Below are positions 1-7,378 of a stretch of DNA of 18,827 nt, piece after piece (the stretch's first letter is position 1; every line of letters starts with the position of its first letter). The position numbers were made by a program, and so were the translations under genes. The DNA lies in contig CALFXA010000025.1 in assembly GCA_937928015.1 (NCBI GenBank), forward strand, positions 1 through 18,827. The letters run 5' to 3'. The notes under the pieces are model-generated. The model made no database searches. It was not told the DNA's origin and was given only the letters and a program-made list of their open reading frames with translations. Source of the stretch: an uncultured Anaerolineales bacterium (GTDB lineage: Bacteria; Chloroflexota; Anaerolineae; Anaerolineales; Villigracilaceae).

Positions 1-272
1 GCGTCGAGCGAGGCCAGGGTCTGCCCCGCGCTGACCGTGTCGCCTTCCTTGACGGCAACCTCGCTGACGGTGCCCGGGATGGCGAAGGCGATCTCGGTCA
101 CTTGCACAGGTGAGATGACGCCCGAAGCCACGATGGTTCCAGGCGGAGGCGCGGAAGTGGCCGTAGCGGCGGAAGCGTCCGTCGCAACGGGAGCAACCGT
201 CGGGGCGGAGGTTCCGCACGCGCTGAGCAGCACGGACAACACCAACAGGCCTGTCCACAAAAGGCGTTTCAT
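1..272 (-). CDS. Lipoprotein membrane-fusion protein (HlyD/MacA family), N-terminal part, cut by window edge
   Basis: Reading the minus strand from the ATG at 272 gives about 90 residues that run off the left edge. The N-terminus is a lipoprotein signal: MKR, a hydrophobic stretch, then lipobox LLSAC with Cys19 as the likely lipidated residue. An Ala/Thr/Pro-rich linker follows, then the start of a biotinyl-lipoyl-like half domain (GVISPVQV, GTVSEVAVKEGDTVSAGQ), as in HlyD/MacA periplasmic adaptors. A strong ribosome site (GGAGGCGG) precedes the ATG. The gene starts 11 bases after the stop of the neighbouring adaptor (284-1078), and the same stretch of the two proteins aligns, so they are tandem paralogues at the 3' end of the export operon. 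The rest of the coiled coil and beta barrel lies outside the window. Confidence 0.88.
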   Translation of the reverse strand, partial: MKRLLWTGLLVLSVLLSACGTSAPTVAPVATDASAATATSAPPPGTIVASGVISPVQVTEIAFAIPGTVSEVAVKEGDTVSAGQTLASLD

Positions 273-283
273 GTCCGCCTCCG

Positions 284-1078
284 TTACTGCCCGCTCTGGA
301 CGCGGACTTCGGTGCTCATGCCCCAGCGCAGACCCGCAGGCTGTTCATCCAGCTCGACCGTGACCTTGAAGACCACGTCGCCGCCCACGGTTTCGGAGGT
401 GCGCGCGATGTCCACGACCTTGCCCTTGAAGGTCTGGCCAAGGGCCTCGATGTAAACACTGGCAGCGTCGCCGATCTGCACGCGGGCGATGTCACGCTCG
501 CTCATGTCGGTGGTCTCGACCTGGAACTTGCTCAGGTCGCCCAGGGTGACGACGACCTGCCCGGGCGTGGCAGTCTCGGCGGGGGAAACATCCACAGAGA
601 CGACCGTGGCGTCGAAGGGGGCCGTCAGCGTAGCCTGGGCCAGTTGGGCCTCGGCGGCCTGCTGGGCGGCGGTCAAACGATCCACGTCGGCAGCGGCGGA
701 ATCCAGGTTTTCCTGGTTGGCGCCGATGCGCTTGAGATACTTGACCTGCGTCTCGGCCGTGGCGACGTTGGCCTTGGCCTGCGTCACCTGCGCTTCGAGG
801 ATGGTGGTATCGAGTTGGGCCAGGACGTCGCCCGCCTTGACGGCGTCGCCCTCGGCCACGTTGACGGCTTTGACGATGCCCGTCAGCGGGAAGCTGAGTT
901 TGACGACCTGCACGGGGACGATTTCACCCGAGGCCACCGCTTCCGTGGACGTGGAACTGGTCCCGTTGTTTGCGGAGTTATCCACCGTGATGGTGGGCAG
1001 GGGTGTGGGGGTGGCGGCCTGGCCGCAAGCGCTGAGCGCCAGGGCGACGATCAAAAATAACCAAATTTGTTTTTTCAT
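284..1078 (-). CDS. Lipoprotein membrane-fusion protein (HlyD/MacA family) of an ABC exporter
   Basis: 264-residue lipoprotein adaptor. I chose the ATG at 1078 (MKKQIWLF) because AGGAGAG lies just upstream and the signal peptide begins there; an upstream in-frame ATG at 1117 would add 13 residues overlapping the ATPase gene. Signal peptide with lipobox LSAC (Cys18), then a Thr/Pro linker, a lipoyl-like half (GIVKAVNVAEGDAVKAGDVLAQLD), a short coiled-coil hairpin rich in Ala/Gln (about residues 95-150), the second lipoyl half (ATLTAPFDATVVSVDV) and a C-terminal beta-barrel. It is shorter than Gram-negative MacA (about 370 residues), mainly in the hairpin, which fits a cell without a TolC partner. 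The likely role is to link the extracytoplasmic domains of the FtsX-type permeases with substrate. The gap to the ATPase gene is 19 bases, so co-transcription is likely. Confidence 0.9.
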   Translation of the reverse strand: MKKQIWLFLIVALALSACGQAATPTPLPTITVDNSANNGTSSTSTEAVASGEIVPVQVVKLSFPLTGIVKAVNVAEGDAVKAGDVLAQLDTTILEAQVTQAKANVATAETQVKYLKRIGANQENLDSAAADVDRLTAAQQAAEAQLAQATLTAPFDATVVSVDVSPAETATPGQVVVTLGDLSKFQVETTDMSERDIARVQIGDAASVYIEALGQTFKGKVVDIARTSETVGGDVVFKVTVELDEQPAGLRWGMSTEVRVQSGQ

Positions 1079-1097
1079 TTTCTCTCCTAACGGGCCG

Positions 1098-1790
<693 letters not shown>

Positions 1791-1800
1791 TTTGTTCTCC

Positions 1801-3018
1801 TTATTTTTCCGCGCGCAAGGCGGCGACCGGCTCCAGGCGGGAGGCGGTTACAGCGGGGTACAGTCCAGCCAACAGCGTGACGATGAAGGTCAGGACGGAC
1901 AAGTTGACAATATCATCCAGCATCAACTGGGCACGGATCGTGTTACCGACCAGGAACCCTGAGAGTCCCATGTTGCCGATGTAGAAGCCGTTGATGTTGA
2001 AGAGTTGAACGGCTCCCCAGCCCAGGATCACACCCAGGATCACACCGCCGACAGCCAGGAACGCCGACTCGGCCAGAAACAGTCCCAGGATGCGGCTGCC
2101 GCGCATACCCACTGCCGAGAGGATACCGATCTCGCGCGTCCGCTCGTAGACGGACATGATCAGCGTGTTGACGATGACCGAGGCCGTGATCGCCAGGATG
2201 ATCAGGTAGAAGAAACCGATGTAGCTATTGGCCATCGTCTCGAACTCGACGATCAACTGGTTCATGTCGCGCCAGGTCAGGACATCGAGATTGAGTCCCT
2301 GCAGGGCGGCGGCGACGCTGTCGGTATCGGTTTCATTCTTGAGCAGGATGAAGATCGTGCTGGCGTGGTTCTCGGTCTGGGTGATGGCCTGCGCCTTGGC
2401 AAGCGGCATGAGGATGGTGGAAACGTCAAAGGCGTAGGTGTTCGTCGAATAAATGCCGCGCACGGTAAAGACCTGCTCCTGCACATCGCCATTGGAGGTG
2501 TTGACCGAGAGCCCCACCGTATCACCGACCTGCAAGTGCAGTTTGTCGGCGGCAGGCTTGCCAATCAGCAGACCTTCGCGGTCGTCGGCCGTCAGGAAAT
2601 TTCCGCTGAGCAGACCCATGCGATAGGGATCGTTGGCTACCGAGTTCGGATCGATGCCATAGATCTTCACGCCCGTCGACTCATCGCCGGTGGACAGGAA
2701 TCCGCTTGCGAACAGGCGCGGCGTGGCCGCCTTCACCTGTGGGAACGCCGCCACCTTCGCCGCGATCTCGTCGGGGCTGGCCACCAGGTCCTCCCACTTG
2801 AGGCTGGACTTGTTCTCGTCGAAGCTGACCGATCGGACCTGGATGTGTCCGCTCTGGAGCAGGATGGATGATTGGATGGCATTGCCCATCTCGCCATTGA
2901 TGACGGAAGCCATCAACATCAGCAGGGCAAGCCCGATGGCAACCGCCAGCGCCGAGAAGAAGGTACGGCGGCGGTTGCGGCCCAGATCACGAAAAGCCAT
3001 TTTGAAAATTTGTAACAT
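1801..3018 (-). CDS. FtsX/MacB-type ABC transporter permease B
   Basis: 405-residue permease with the classic layout: a basic N-terminus ([15 protein letters not shown]), TM1 at about 20-42, a large extracytoplasmic MacB_PCD-like domain (about 43-260) and three C-terminal TM helices in an FtsX domain. The FtsX signature [21 protein letters not shown] lies between the second and third helices, and the C-terminus ends [13 protein letters not shown] as usual in the family. The ATG is preceded by GGTGAG and lies 8 bases after the stop of permease A. The two permeases share layout and the YERTREIG motif, so they are distant paralogues that probably form a LolC/LolE-like heterodimer using the ATPase at 1098-1790. 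Confidence 0.94.
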   Translation of the reverse strand: MLQIFKMAFRDLGRNRRRTFFSALAVAIGLALLMLMASVINGEMGNAIQSSILLQSGHIQVRSVSFDENKSSLKWEDLVASPDEIAAKVAAFPQVKAATPRLFASGFLSTGDESTGVKIYGIDPNSVANDPYRMGLLSGNFLTADDREGLLIGKPAADKLHLQVGDTVGLSVNTSNGDVQEQVFTVRGIYSTNTYAFDVSTILMPLAKAQAITQTENHASTIFILLKNETDTDSVAAALQGLNLDVLTWRDMNQLIVEFETMANSYIGFFYLIILAITASVIVNTLIMSVYERTREIGILSAVGMRGSRILGLFLAESAFLAVGGVILGVILGWGAVQLFNINGFYIGNMGLSGFLVGNTIRAQLMLDDIVNLSVLTFIVTLLAGLYPAVTASRLEPVAALRAEK

Positions 3019-3026
3019 GGCTCACC

Positions 3027-4256
3027 TCATACAAAGTGCAGAGCTTCGGCGGGTTCGCGCCGACCTGCTTCAGTGGCGGGGATGACCGCCGCCAGCGCCG
3101 AAATGATCGCCACGGTGGAGGCGCGCAGCAACAACTTTTCCACGCCCCAGGTGGGGTAGACCTTGTCCTTGACCAGCGCCATATAGCTGGCCGCCTGGGT
3201 CAGGGAACCGAAGTCCAGGCCGACGCGCATCAACATCCCGTTGAGCGCAAGACCCAGCACCACGCCCGCCGCCACACCGACCAGGCCAATCATCGTGCCT
3301 TCGAGGATGAAGAGCAACGAGATCTGACGCGGCTTGAGTCCCATCGCGCCGAGGACGCCGATCTCGCGCGTCCGCTCGTAGACGGCCATCAGCAACAAGT
3401 TGAGGATGCCCACGCCCGCGATGGCAATGACGATCACGCTAAAGATGTTCATCACGCCGCCTTTGGAGTTGATCGCGTTGGCGAGGTCGGGGTAGTTCGC
3501 CTGGAAGGATTCGATCTCATAACCCGACAGGCTGGATTTCATGCCCGCGATGACCGCGTCCTCCTGCCCTAGGTGTTGAAGGAAGATCGCCACCTCGGTG
3601 GCCTGACCGGGCAGATCATAAAGCGCCTGTGCCTCGCCCAACGAGATGTAAACGGTCTGCTTCTCGATATCGGCCATGCCCAGGTCATAGATACCGACGA
3701 TGGTCATCGTGCGCTGGCGCATCTGCTTGTGCTGGGAACGCCCCACCAATGTGACGCGGTCCCCCACCGTCACGCCCATCGCGTCGGCCAGGCCTTTGCC
3801 GATCAGGATGTTATCCAGATCGTCGCTGACGAGATTACGCCCTTCGGTCACGTTCTGACCGATGATGTTGACCGTCATTTCCTTTTCTGGATCGACGCCC
3901 GTGATCCCCACGGCGAACGCGCCTTCGCGGCTGGTGACAAGGCCGCCCGTGTTGATCCGTTCGGTGGCCGCCAGCGTCAGCGGATTCGCCTCTGCCGCCT
4001 TGACCACCGCGGAAGCATCCGCCAGCGGCAGGAGCGGGGTCGAGTTCACCTGGGCACGATAGCCCTCGGCGTGGACTTGAATGTTGCCGCCCATCACCTT
4101 GACCGCATTCCCATAGATCGCGTCGGTGAAGCCATTCATCAGCCCGTCGTAGAACATCATCAGGGCCAGGGTCAGCGACATCGCCAACACAATGATGACC
4201 GTGCGACGTTTGTGCCGCCAGATATTGCGCCACGCAAGGCGCAGATAAAGTTGCAT
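3027..4256 (-). CDS. FtsX/MacB-type ABC transporter permease A
   Basis: 409-residue permease. I chose the ATG at 4256 (MQLYLRLAWRNIWRHKRR) because AAGGAGA lies upstream and the family start is a short basic helix; an in-frame ATG at 4337 would add 27 unrelated residues running into tetR. TM1 is at about 20-40 (VIIVLAMSLTLALMMFY), followed by a long extracytoplasmic domain with a MacB_PCD-like region (GVDPEKEMTVN, IIGQNVTEGRNL, ILIGKGLADAMGVTVGDRV). Three C-terminal TM helices carry the [17 protein letters not shown] signature, and the tail EPAEALHFV is typical. It begins the exporter part of the operon, 44 bases after tetR, with a small hairpin directly before its ribosome site. Confidence 0.93.
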   Translation of the reverse strand: MQLYLRLAWRNIWRHKRRTVIIVLAMSLTLALMMFYDGLMNGFTDAIYGNAVKVMGGNIQVHAEGYRAQVNSTPLLPLADASAVVKAAEANPLTLAATERINTGGLVTSREGAFAVGITGVDPEKEMTVNIIGQNVTEGRNLVSDDLDNILIGKGLADAMGVTVGDRVTLVGRSQHKQMRQRTMTIVGIYDLGMADIEKQTVYISLGEAQALYDLPGQATEVAIFLQHLGQEDAVIAGMKSSLSGYEIESFQANYPDLANAINSKGGVMNIFSVIVIAIAGVGILNLLLMAVYERTREIGVLGAMGLKPRQISLLFILEGTMIGLVGVAAGVVLGLALNGMLMRVGLDFGSLTQAASYMALVKDKVYPTWGVEKLLLRASTVAIISALAAVIPATEAGRREPAEALHFV

Positions 4257-4269
4257 GTCGATTCTCCTT

Positions 4270-4287
4270 CTCTCGAAAATTCGAGAG
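4270..4287 (-). promoter_or_regulatory. Inverted repeat just upstream of the permease A ribosome site
   Basis: Two perfect 8-base arms (CTCTCGAA and TTCGAGAG) separated by two bases, in the 44-base gap between tetR and permease A, directly next to the AAGGAG ribosome site. In RNA it would form a short hairpin. No T-run follows, so it is not a normal terminator. It could tune translation or mRNA stability downstream of tetR, or be a protein site; its sequence differs from the TetR-type operator at 5021-5041. Confidence 0.5.
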
Positions 4288-4300
4288 CCATTCCTAATAA

Positions 4301-5008
4301 TCAGGATGTCGCTTCGCTGACTGGTTCCTCCAGCCATTCCTTGATCAATTCCATACTTGCCAGGGGCAGGGAACCAGTCGGGGCGCCAAGCACCCGTTCC
4401 AGCGAATCAGAATATGCGTTTATAGCGCCCTCAAGGCGCCCGAGAGAGTCAGGCGGGGGAATCTCGGACAGGAGCACCTCGGCGATCGTCTCTTCGAAGC
4501 CTCTTGAGAGTCCCAGCAGCATGGCCGCAAACTGGTCGGGATACCTGGTCGTGAACACGCCTTCGGCCACACCCTGATGCACGATCATTGCCAGCATGGG
4601 CGCGATGTGCTTGATCGCAGCGTTCTCCTGCTTCTGACGCATGAGGGCGTTCGAGTCCATTCGCCAGGCACGCATCAGGTTGAGCATGAAATTCTTTTGC
4701 GAGACTTTCCAACGTGCGGTCGTATCCAGGTAGCGCTGCATCTTTTCGAGCGCCGAAAGCTCCGTGGATTCCACAATCGGGCGCAGGATTTCGTCCGACT
4801 CCTCCAAAGCCTGTTCGACCAGGACGTCCAACAAAGCCTGCTTCGAATCAAAATAATGGTAGAAGGCGCCCTTGGAAATCTTCAACGCATCCAGAATATC
4901 CTGGATGGACATCTGATCGTAGCCCTTGGTGTAGACCAACTGGCGGGCCACTGCCAGAATTTCCTTTTGCCTTGCGGCATAGTCTTCTTCTTTAACTATT
5001 CTTGGCAT
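4301..5008 (-). CDS. TetR/AcrR-family transcriptional regulator
   Basis: 235-residue repressor heading the exporter operon. The N-terminal TetR DNA-binding domain is clear: RQKEILAVARQLVYTKGYDQ, then the helix-turn-helix at about 33-53 (MSIQDILDALKISKGAFYHYF) followed by SKQALL. The helical C-terminal domain (about 65-235) is divergent and should bind the ligand and form the dimer; no ligand can be assigned. A 21-bp palindrome overlaps its own promoter at 5021-5041, so autorepression that also controls the export genes is the natural model. Such regulators next to MacB-like exporters commonly respond to exported toxic compounds (family knowledge, not shown here). The start at 5008 has only a weak AGAGA before it. 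Confidence 0.93.
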   Translation of the reverse strand: MPRIVKEEDYAARQKEILAVARQLVYTKGYDQMSIQDILDALKISKGAFYHYFDSKQALLDVLVEQALEESDEILRPIVESTELSALEKMQRYLDTTARWKVSQKNFMLNLMRAWRMDSNALMRQKQENAAIKHIAPMLAMIVHQGVAEGVFTTRYPDQFAAMLLGLSRGFEETIAEVLLSEIPPPDSLGRLEGAINAYSDSLERVLGAPTGSLPLASMELIKEWLEEPVSEATS

Positions 5009-5017
5009 ATCGTCTCT

Positions 5018-5023
5018 TTTATA
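5018..5023 (-). promoter_or_regulatory. Probable -10 element of the tetR-exporter operon
   Basis: On the minus strand TATAAA ends nine bases before the tetR ATG, so transcription would begin within a few bases of the start codon. No convincing -35 is visible at 16-18 bases. The element overlaps the inner edge of the operator at 5021-5041. Confidence 0.4.
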
Positions 5024-5041
5024 AACCGACCGTCGGTTTAT
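5021..5041. promoter_or_regulatory. TetR-type operator palindrome upstream of tetR
   Basis: Perfect inverted repeat: left arm ATAAACCGAC, one central C, right arm GTCGGTTTAT. The core ACCGAC/GTCGGT resembles operators of many TetR/AcrR-family regulators (established family knowledge). It lies 12 bases upstream of the tetR start and overlaps the putative -10 box, so bound repressor would block initiation for tetR and the export genes. Confidence 0.8.
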
Positions 5042-5132
5042 TATTCCACATCATAAATCCACCCGTATTTCCCGTCAATGACAAAAATCATCAAGAAAAG
5101 GTCAAGAATCTCCCCCCCACAGTGGACAGCGG

Positions 5133-5942
5133 CTAGGCCTCTTCCTCGACCTGAACCTGCTCCTCCGCACCCAGGCGGACTCTCCCCCACAGCAATTTCA
5201 GCACCAGCCCCGCCCGCCAAAACGCGACGGCCGCCATACCATGCGCCAACACAGCGAATAACGGCGGAGTCTGAAACGTGTAATACGTCCAGCACTCGCG
5301 CGTGGTCCCCCACAATTCGAGGAAATATCCCAGCCCCGCGCCCGCCGCGAAGGTCAACAAAGCGTAACGATGGTCCGTGGGCGTGAGGATCAGCAGCACG
5401 CACAGGGTCAACGCGAGCCAGGTATAGGACTTGTCAAACGTCGGGGAAACAAAGACCAGCATCAAGGTCAGGAAGGAAGCAAAGGTCAGCCAGTAGAAAA
5501 ATTTCCAAAGGGGGGAATCTCCCTTATGTTCCTTTGTGCTCAAATAAGAAAGCAACCGCGTAATCCGGTCGATTGACAGACTCGCAATCGGCCAGGCCGG
5601 GATGATCCACAGCGGCGGACGCTCGGCGGTGTAATAATGCCATAAGTTGGTCTGTGTGCCCCAGCTTTCGATGGCCAGCCCGCCAAAAATTCCCACGAAG
5701 ACGATCAGAGCATCTACTTTCAGGTCCGCGCGGGCCATGATGGTCATGGACATGAACAGGAAGATGCCGATCAGCAGCCAATCGATGTACAGCCACCAGG
5801 GACCGCTCCAGTCCACGTAGGCCATATAGTCGACTGCCAGCGGCCACCAGATGTACACGATCAGGAAAATGGTCAACAGAAACCCGCCCAGCAGGATGCT
5901 GCTGTGGCGGGTCCACAATGCGGGGCGGCAGGAAGGCTTCAT
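5133..5942 (-). CDS. Unrecognised multi-pass membrane protein with an internal duplication
   Basis: 269 residues from the ATG at 5942; an upstream in-frame ATG at 6035 would run through the intergenic region and regulatory sites. I do not recognise the family. About seven to eight hydrophobic helices are visible. The striking feature is a repeated motif: E92-x-W-G-T, W101-x-Y-Y-T, then P109-P110-L, recurs as E209-x-W-G-T, W218-x-Y-Y-T, P226-P227-L with identical spacing, offset by 117 residues. This suggests two homologous halves, each placing a Glu at the end of a helix. The glutamates could bind a substrate or metal, but no function can be assigned. The C-terminus is acidic (EEQVQVEEEA). 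There is no ribosome site, but a TATAAT box lies six bases before the ATG. It stands alone, 92 bases upstream of the tetR operator. Confidence 0.8.
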   Translation of the reverse strand: MKPSCRPALWTRHSSILLGGFLLTIFLIVYIWWPLAVDYMAYVDWSGPWWLYIDWLLIGIFLFMSMTIMARADLKVDALIVFVGIFGGLAIESWGTQTNLWHYYTAERPPLWIIPAWPIASLSIDRITRLLSYLSTKEHKGDSPLWKFFYWLTFASFLTLMLVFVSPTFDKSYTWLALTLCVLLILTPTDHRYALLTFAAGAGLGYFLELWGTTRECWTYYTFQTPPLFAVLAHGMAAVAFWRAGLVLKLLWGRVRLGAEEQVQVEEEA

Positions 5943-5948
5943 GCGCGG

Positions 5949-5954
5949 ATTATA
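5949..5954 (-). promoter_or_regulatory. -10 element (TATAAT) giving a leaderless start for the membrane protein gene
   Basis: On the minus strand a perfect TATAAT ends six bases before the ATG at 5942. With the usual spacing, transcription would start at or next to the A of the ATG. No -35 resembling TTGACA is seen at 16-18 bases, where the sequence is occupied by the palindrome at 5971-5992. Confidence 0.5.
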
Positions 5955-5970
5955 TCCAACAAATCCCCCA

Positions 5971-5992
5971 CGTTTGGTACCGGTACGAATCG
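5971..5992. promoter_or_regulatory. Imperfect palindrome with a CG centre, possible LacI-family operator
   Basis: Two 11-base arms, CGTTTGGTACC and GGTACGAATCG, match as inverted repeats at 9 of 11 positions, with a perfect 10-bp core GTACCGGTAC (5977-5986). A central CG with symmetric arms is typical of LacI-family sites (family knowledge). It covers the -35/spacer region for the membrane protein gene and lies 26 bases before the -35 of the ROK gene. The protein that binds it is unknown; none in this window is of the LacI family. Confidence 0.4.
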
Positions 5993-6018
5993 AGAAACGG
6001 CTTCGCGTCACCGCCCTA

Positions 6019-6046
6019 TTGACAGTGCGCCCCAAAAGGCTATAAT
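6019..6046 (+). promoter_or_regulatory. Consensus sigma-70-type promoter of the sugar-uptake operon
   Basis: Perfect TTGACA (6019-6024) and TATAAT (6041-6046) hexamers separated by 16 bases. The start site would be near 6053, inside the operator at 6051-6075. This is the strongest promoter visible in the window and faces the ROK repressor gene. Confidence 0.85.
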
Positions 6047-6050
6047 GTAA

Positions 6051-6075
6051 TTAGTTTGTTGTCACAACATACTAA
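6051..6075. promoter_or_regulatory. XylR/ROK-type operator palindrome
   Basis: Left arm TTAGTTTGTTGT, central C, right arm ACAACATACTAA; the arms match as inverted repeats at 11 of 12 positions. From memory, this closely resembles the 25-bp xyl operator of Bacillus XylR (TTAGTTTGTT half-sites), the same ROK-repressor class as the next gene. It sits on the predicted transcription start, so the repressor would block initiation of its own gene and of any read-through into the transporter genes. Confidence 0.8.
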
Positions 6076-6081
6076 TCCCTA

Positions 6082-7311
6082 ATGGAATTCAAATCGACCG
6101 CGGATCAAGCCTTTGTGCGGGAGCTCAACCTCTCGCTGGTGCTTCGGAGAATTCATAACGAGGCCCCAGTATCCCGCGCACAACTTGCCACCGATACTGG
6201 TCTAAACAAATCCACGGTATCGAGCCTGGTCGAGAAACTGCTGGAGTTGGGCCTGATCCACGAAACGGGCCAAAACTCGGCCGGGGCGGGACGTCCCGCC
6301 ACCCTGCTGGAGATCAATCCACAGGCGGGCGGAATCGTGGCTGTCGAGTTGGGCGTGGACTTTGTAGCAGTCGCCCTCACTGATTTCCTGGGCAAAATCC
6401 TGTGGCGCGCAAAAGCCGGCGCCGATCCCGATTACGAAAAAACCATTAACCAAACCTTCTCGATGACCGACGAGGCTATCGCCGCCAGCCGAAAACTTTC
6501 GCTGCCCCTGCTGGGATTGGGCATTGCCATCCCAGGCACAGTGGACCTCGACAAAGGCGTGCTGGTCTTCGCCCCCAACCTGCACTGGCACGATGTGCCC
6601 CTGCGCAAGTTGTACGAGGAAAAGACCCATCTGCGGGTCTTCGTGGAGAACGACGCCAATGCGGCCGCCATCGCGGAACACCTCTTTGGGGTGGCCCGCC
6701 AAACCAGCGATTTCGTGTTTGTGTTTGCGGGCGTGGGAATTGGCGGAGGGTTCTTCCTGAACGGCTCCCTTTATCGTGGGAAGAGCGGTTATGCTGGCGA
6801 GATCGGTCACTCCCCCATCATGGCCGAACCCATCCAGGCCCCCTGCCATTGCGGCAATCGCGGCTGTTGGGAAACTTATTCCAACCAGCATTCGATCTTG
6901 CAGCGAATCGAGAATCGTTTGGAAAACAAGCGGAGCAGTATCATTCCTGACCTTATGGCGGAACAGAATGCTCCGCTTTCGATTCCCCTGATCAAACAGG
7001 CCGCTGACGCGGGCGACGAAGAGGCGATGCAATCCTTCCAGGAAGCCGGGACTGCCATGGGACAGGGCCTGGCTACCATCATCAATTTCCTGAACCCCGA
7101 AAAGATCATCCTCGGCGGGCCGTTGAGTGTGGCCGCTCCGTATCTCCTGCCCTCCGTGAAGGAGTCGGTGTCGCGCCATTGCCTGCCCGAAATTAGCCCC
7201 AAGGTGAGCGTGGATTTATCGCAGTTTGGCCCCGATGCCAGCCTGATCGGCGCGGCGGCCATCGTCGTAGACGATGTCATGTCTCATCCCACCCAAATCG
7301 AAAGGAGGTGA
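6082..7311 (+). CDS. xylR: ROK-family transcriptional repressor, XylR type
   Basis: 409-residue repressor of the NagC/XylR group. An N-terminal winged helix-turn-helix (about 15-75, including PVSRAQLATDTGLNKSTVSSL and the wing AGAGRPATLLEINP) is fused to a sugar-kinase-like ROK domain. The ROK signature is intact: ENDANAAA (189-196), GVGIGGG (217-223), GEIGH (239-243) and the zinc site CHCGNRGCWE (Cys255, Cys257, Cys262 with His243). The phosphate-binding DxGxT of true ROK kinases is replaced by VELGVD, so it should bind sugar without phosphorylating it. The 25-bp operator before it matches the Bacillus XylR site style, which favours xylose, or xylose and glucose, as effector (inference). There is no ribosome site before the ATG; the leader would be about 28 bases. 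Sixty-seven bases separate it from the binding-protein gene with no clear promoter, so read-through is expected. Confidence 0.9.
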   Translation: MEFKSTADQAFVRELNLSLVLRRIHNEAPVSRAQLATDTGLNKSTVSSLVEKLLELGLIHETGQNSAGAGRPATLLEINPQAGGIVAVELGVDFVAVALTDFLGKILWRAKAGADPDYEKTINQTFSMTDEAIAASRKLSLPLLGLGIAIPGTVDLDKGVLVFAPNLHWHDVPLRKLYEEKTHLRVFVENDANAAAIAEHLFGVARQTSDFVFVFAGVGIGGGFFLNGSLYRGKSGYAGEIGHSPIMAEPIQAPCHCGNRGCWETYSNQHSILQRIENRLENKRSSIIPDLMAEQNAPLSIPLIKQAADAGDEEAMQSFQEAGTAMGQGLATIINFLNPEKIILGGPLSVAAPYLLPSVKESVSRHCLPEISPKVSVDLSQFGPDASLIGAAAIVVDDVMSHPTQIERR

Positions 7312-7378
7312 GGAACAGGGGAGCCTGCCTGTTCGTGTACGTCGCTGTTGTACGTAAAAACATAAGGAGAAGAAAACC

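Noticed and set aside
5042..5132. Gap between the tetR operator and the membrane protein gene, checked for small genes, terminators or RNA
   Set aside because: No stem with a T-run, no supported small frame and no further symmetric site was found.
7337..7355. Repeated GTACGT (7337-7342 and 7350-7355) before the binding-protein gene
   Set aside because: Two short hexamers seven bases apart with little extended symmetry; no match to the XylR-type operator and no promoter around it.
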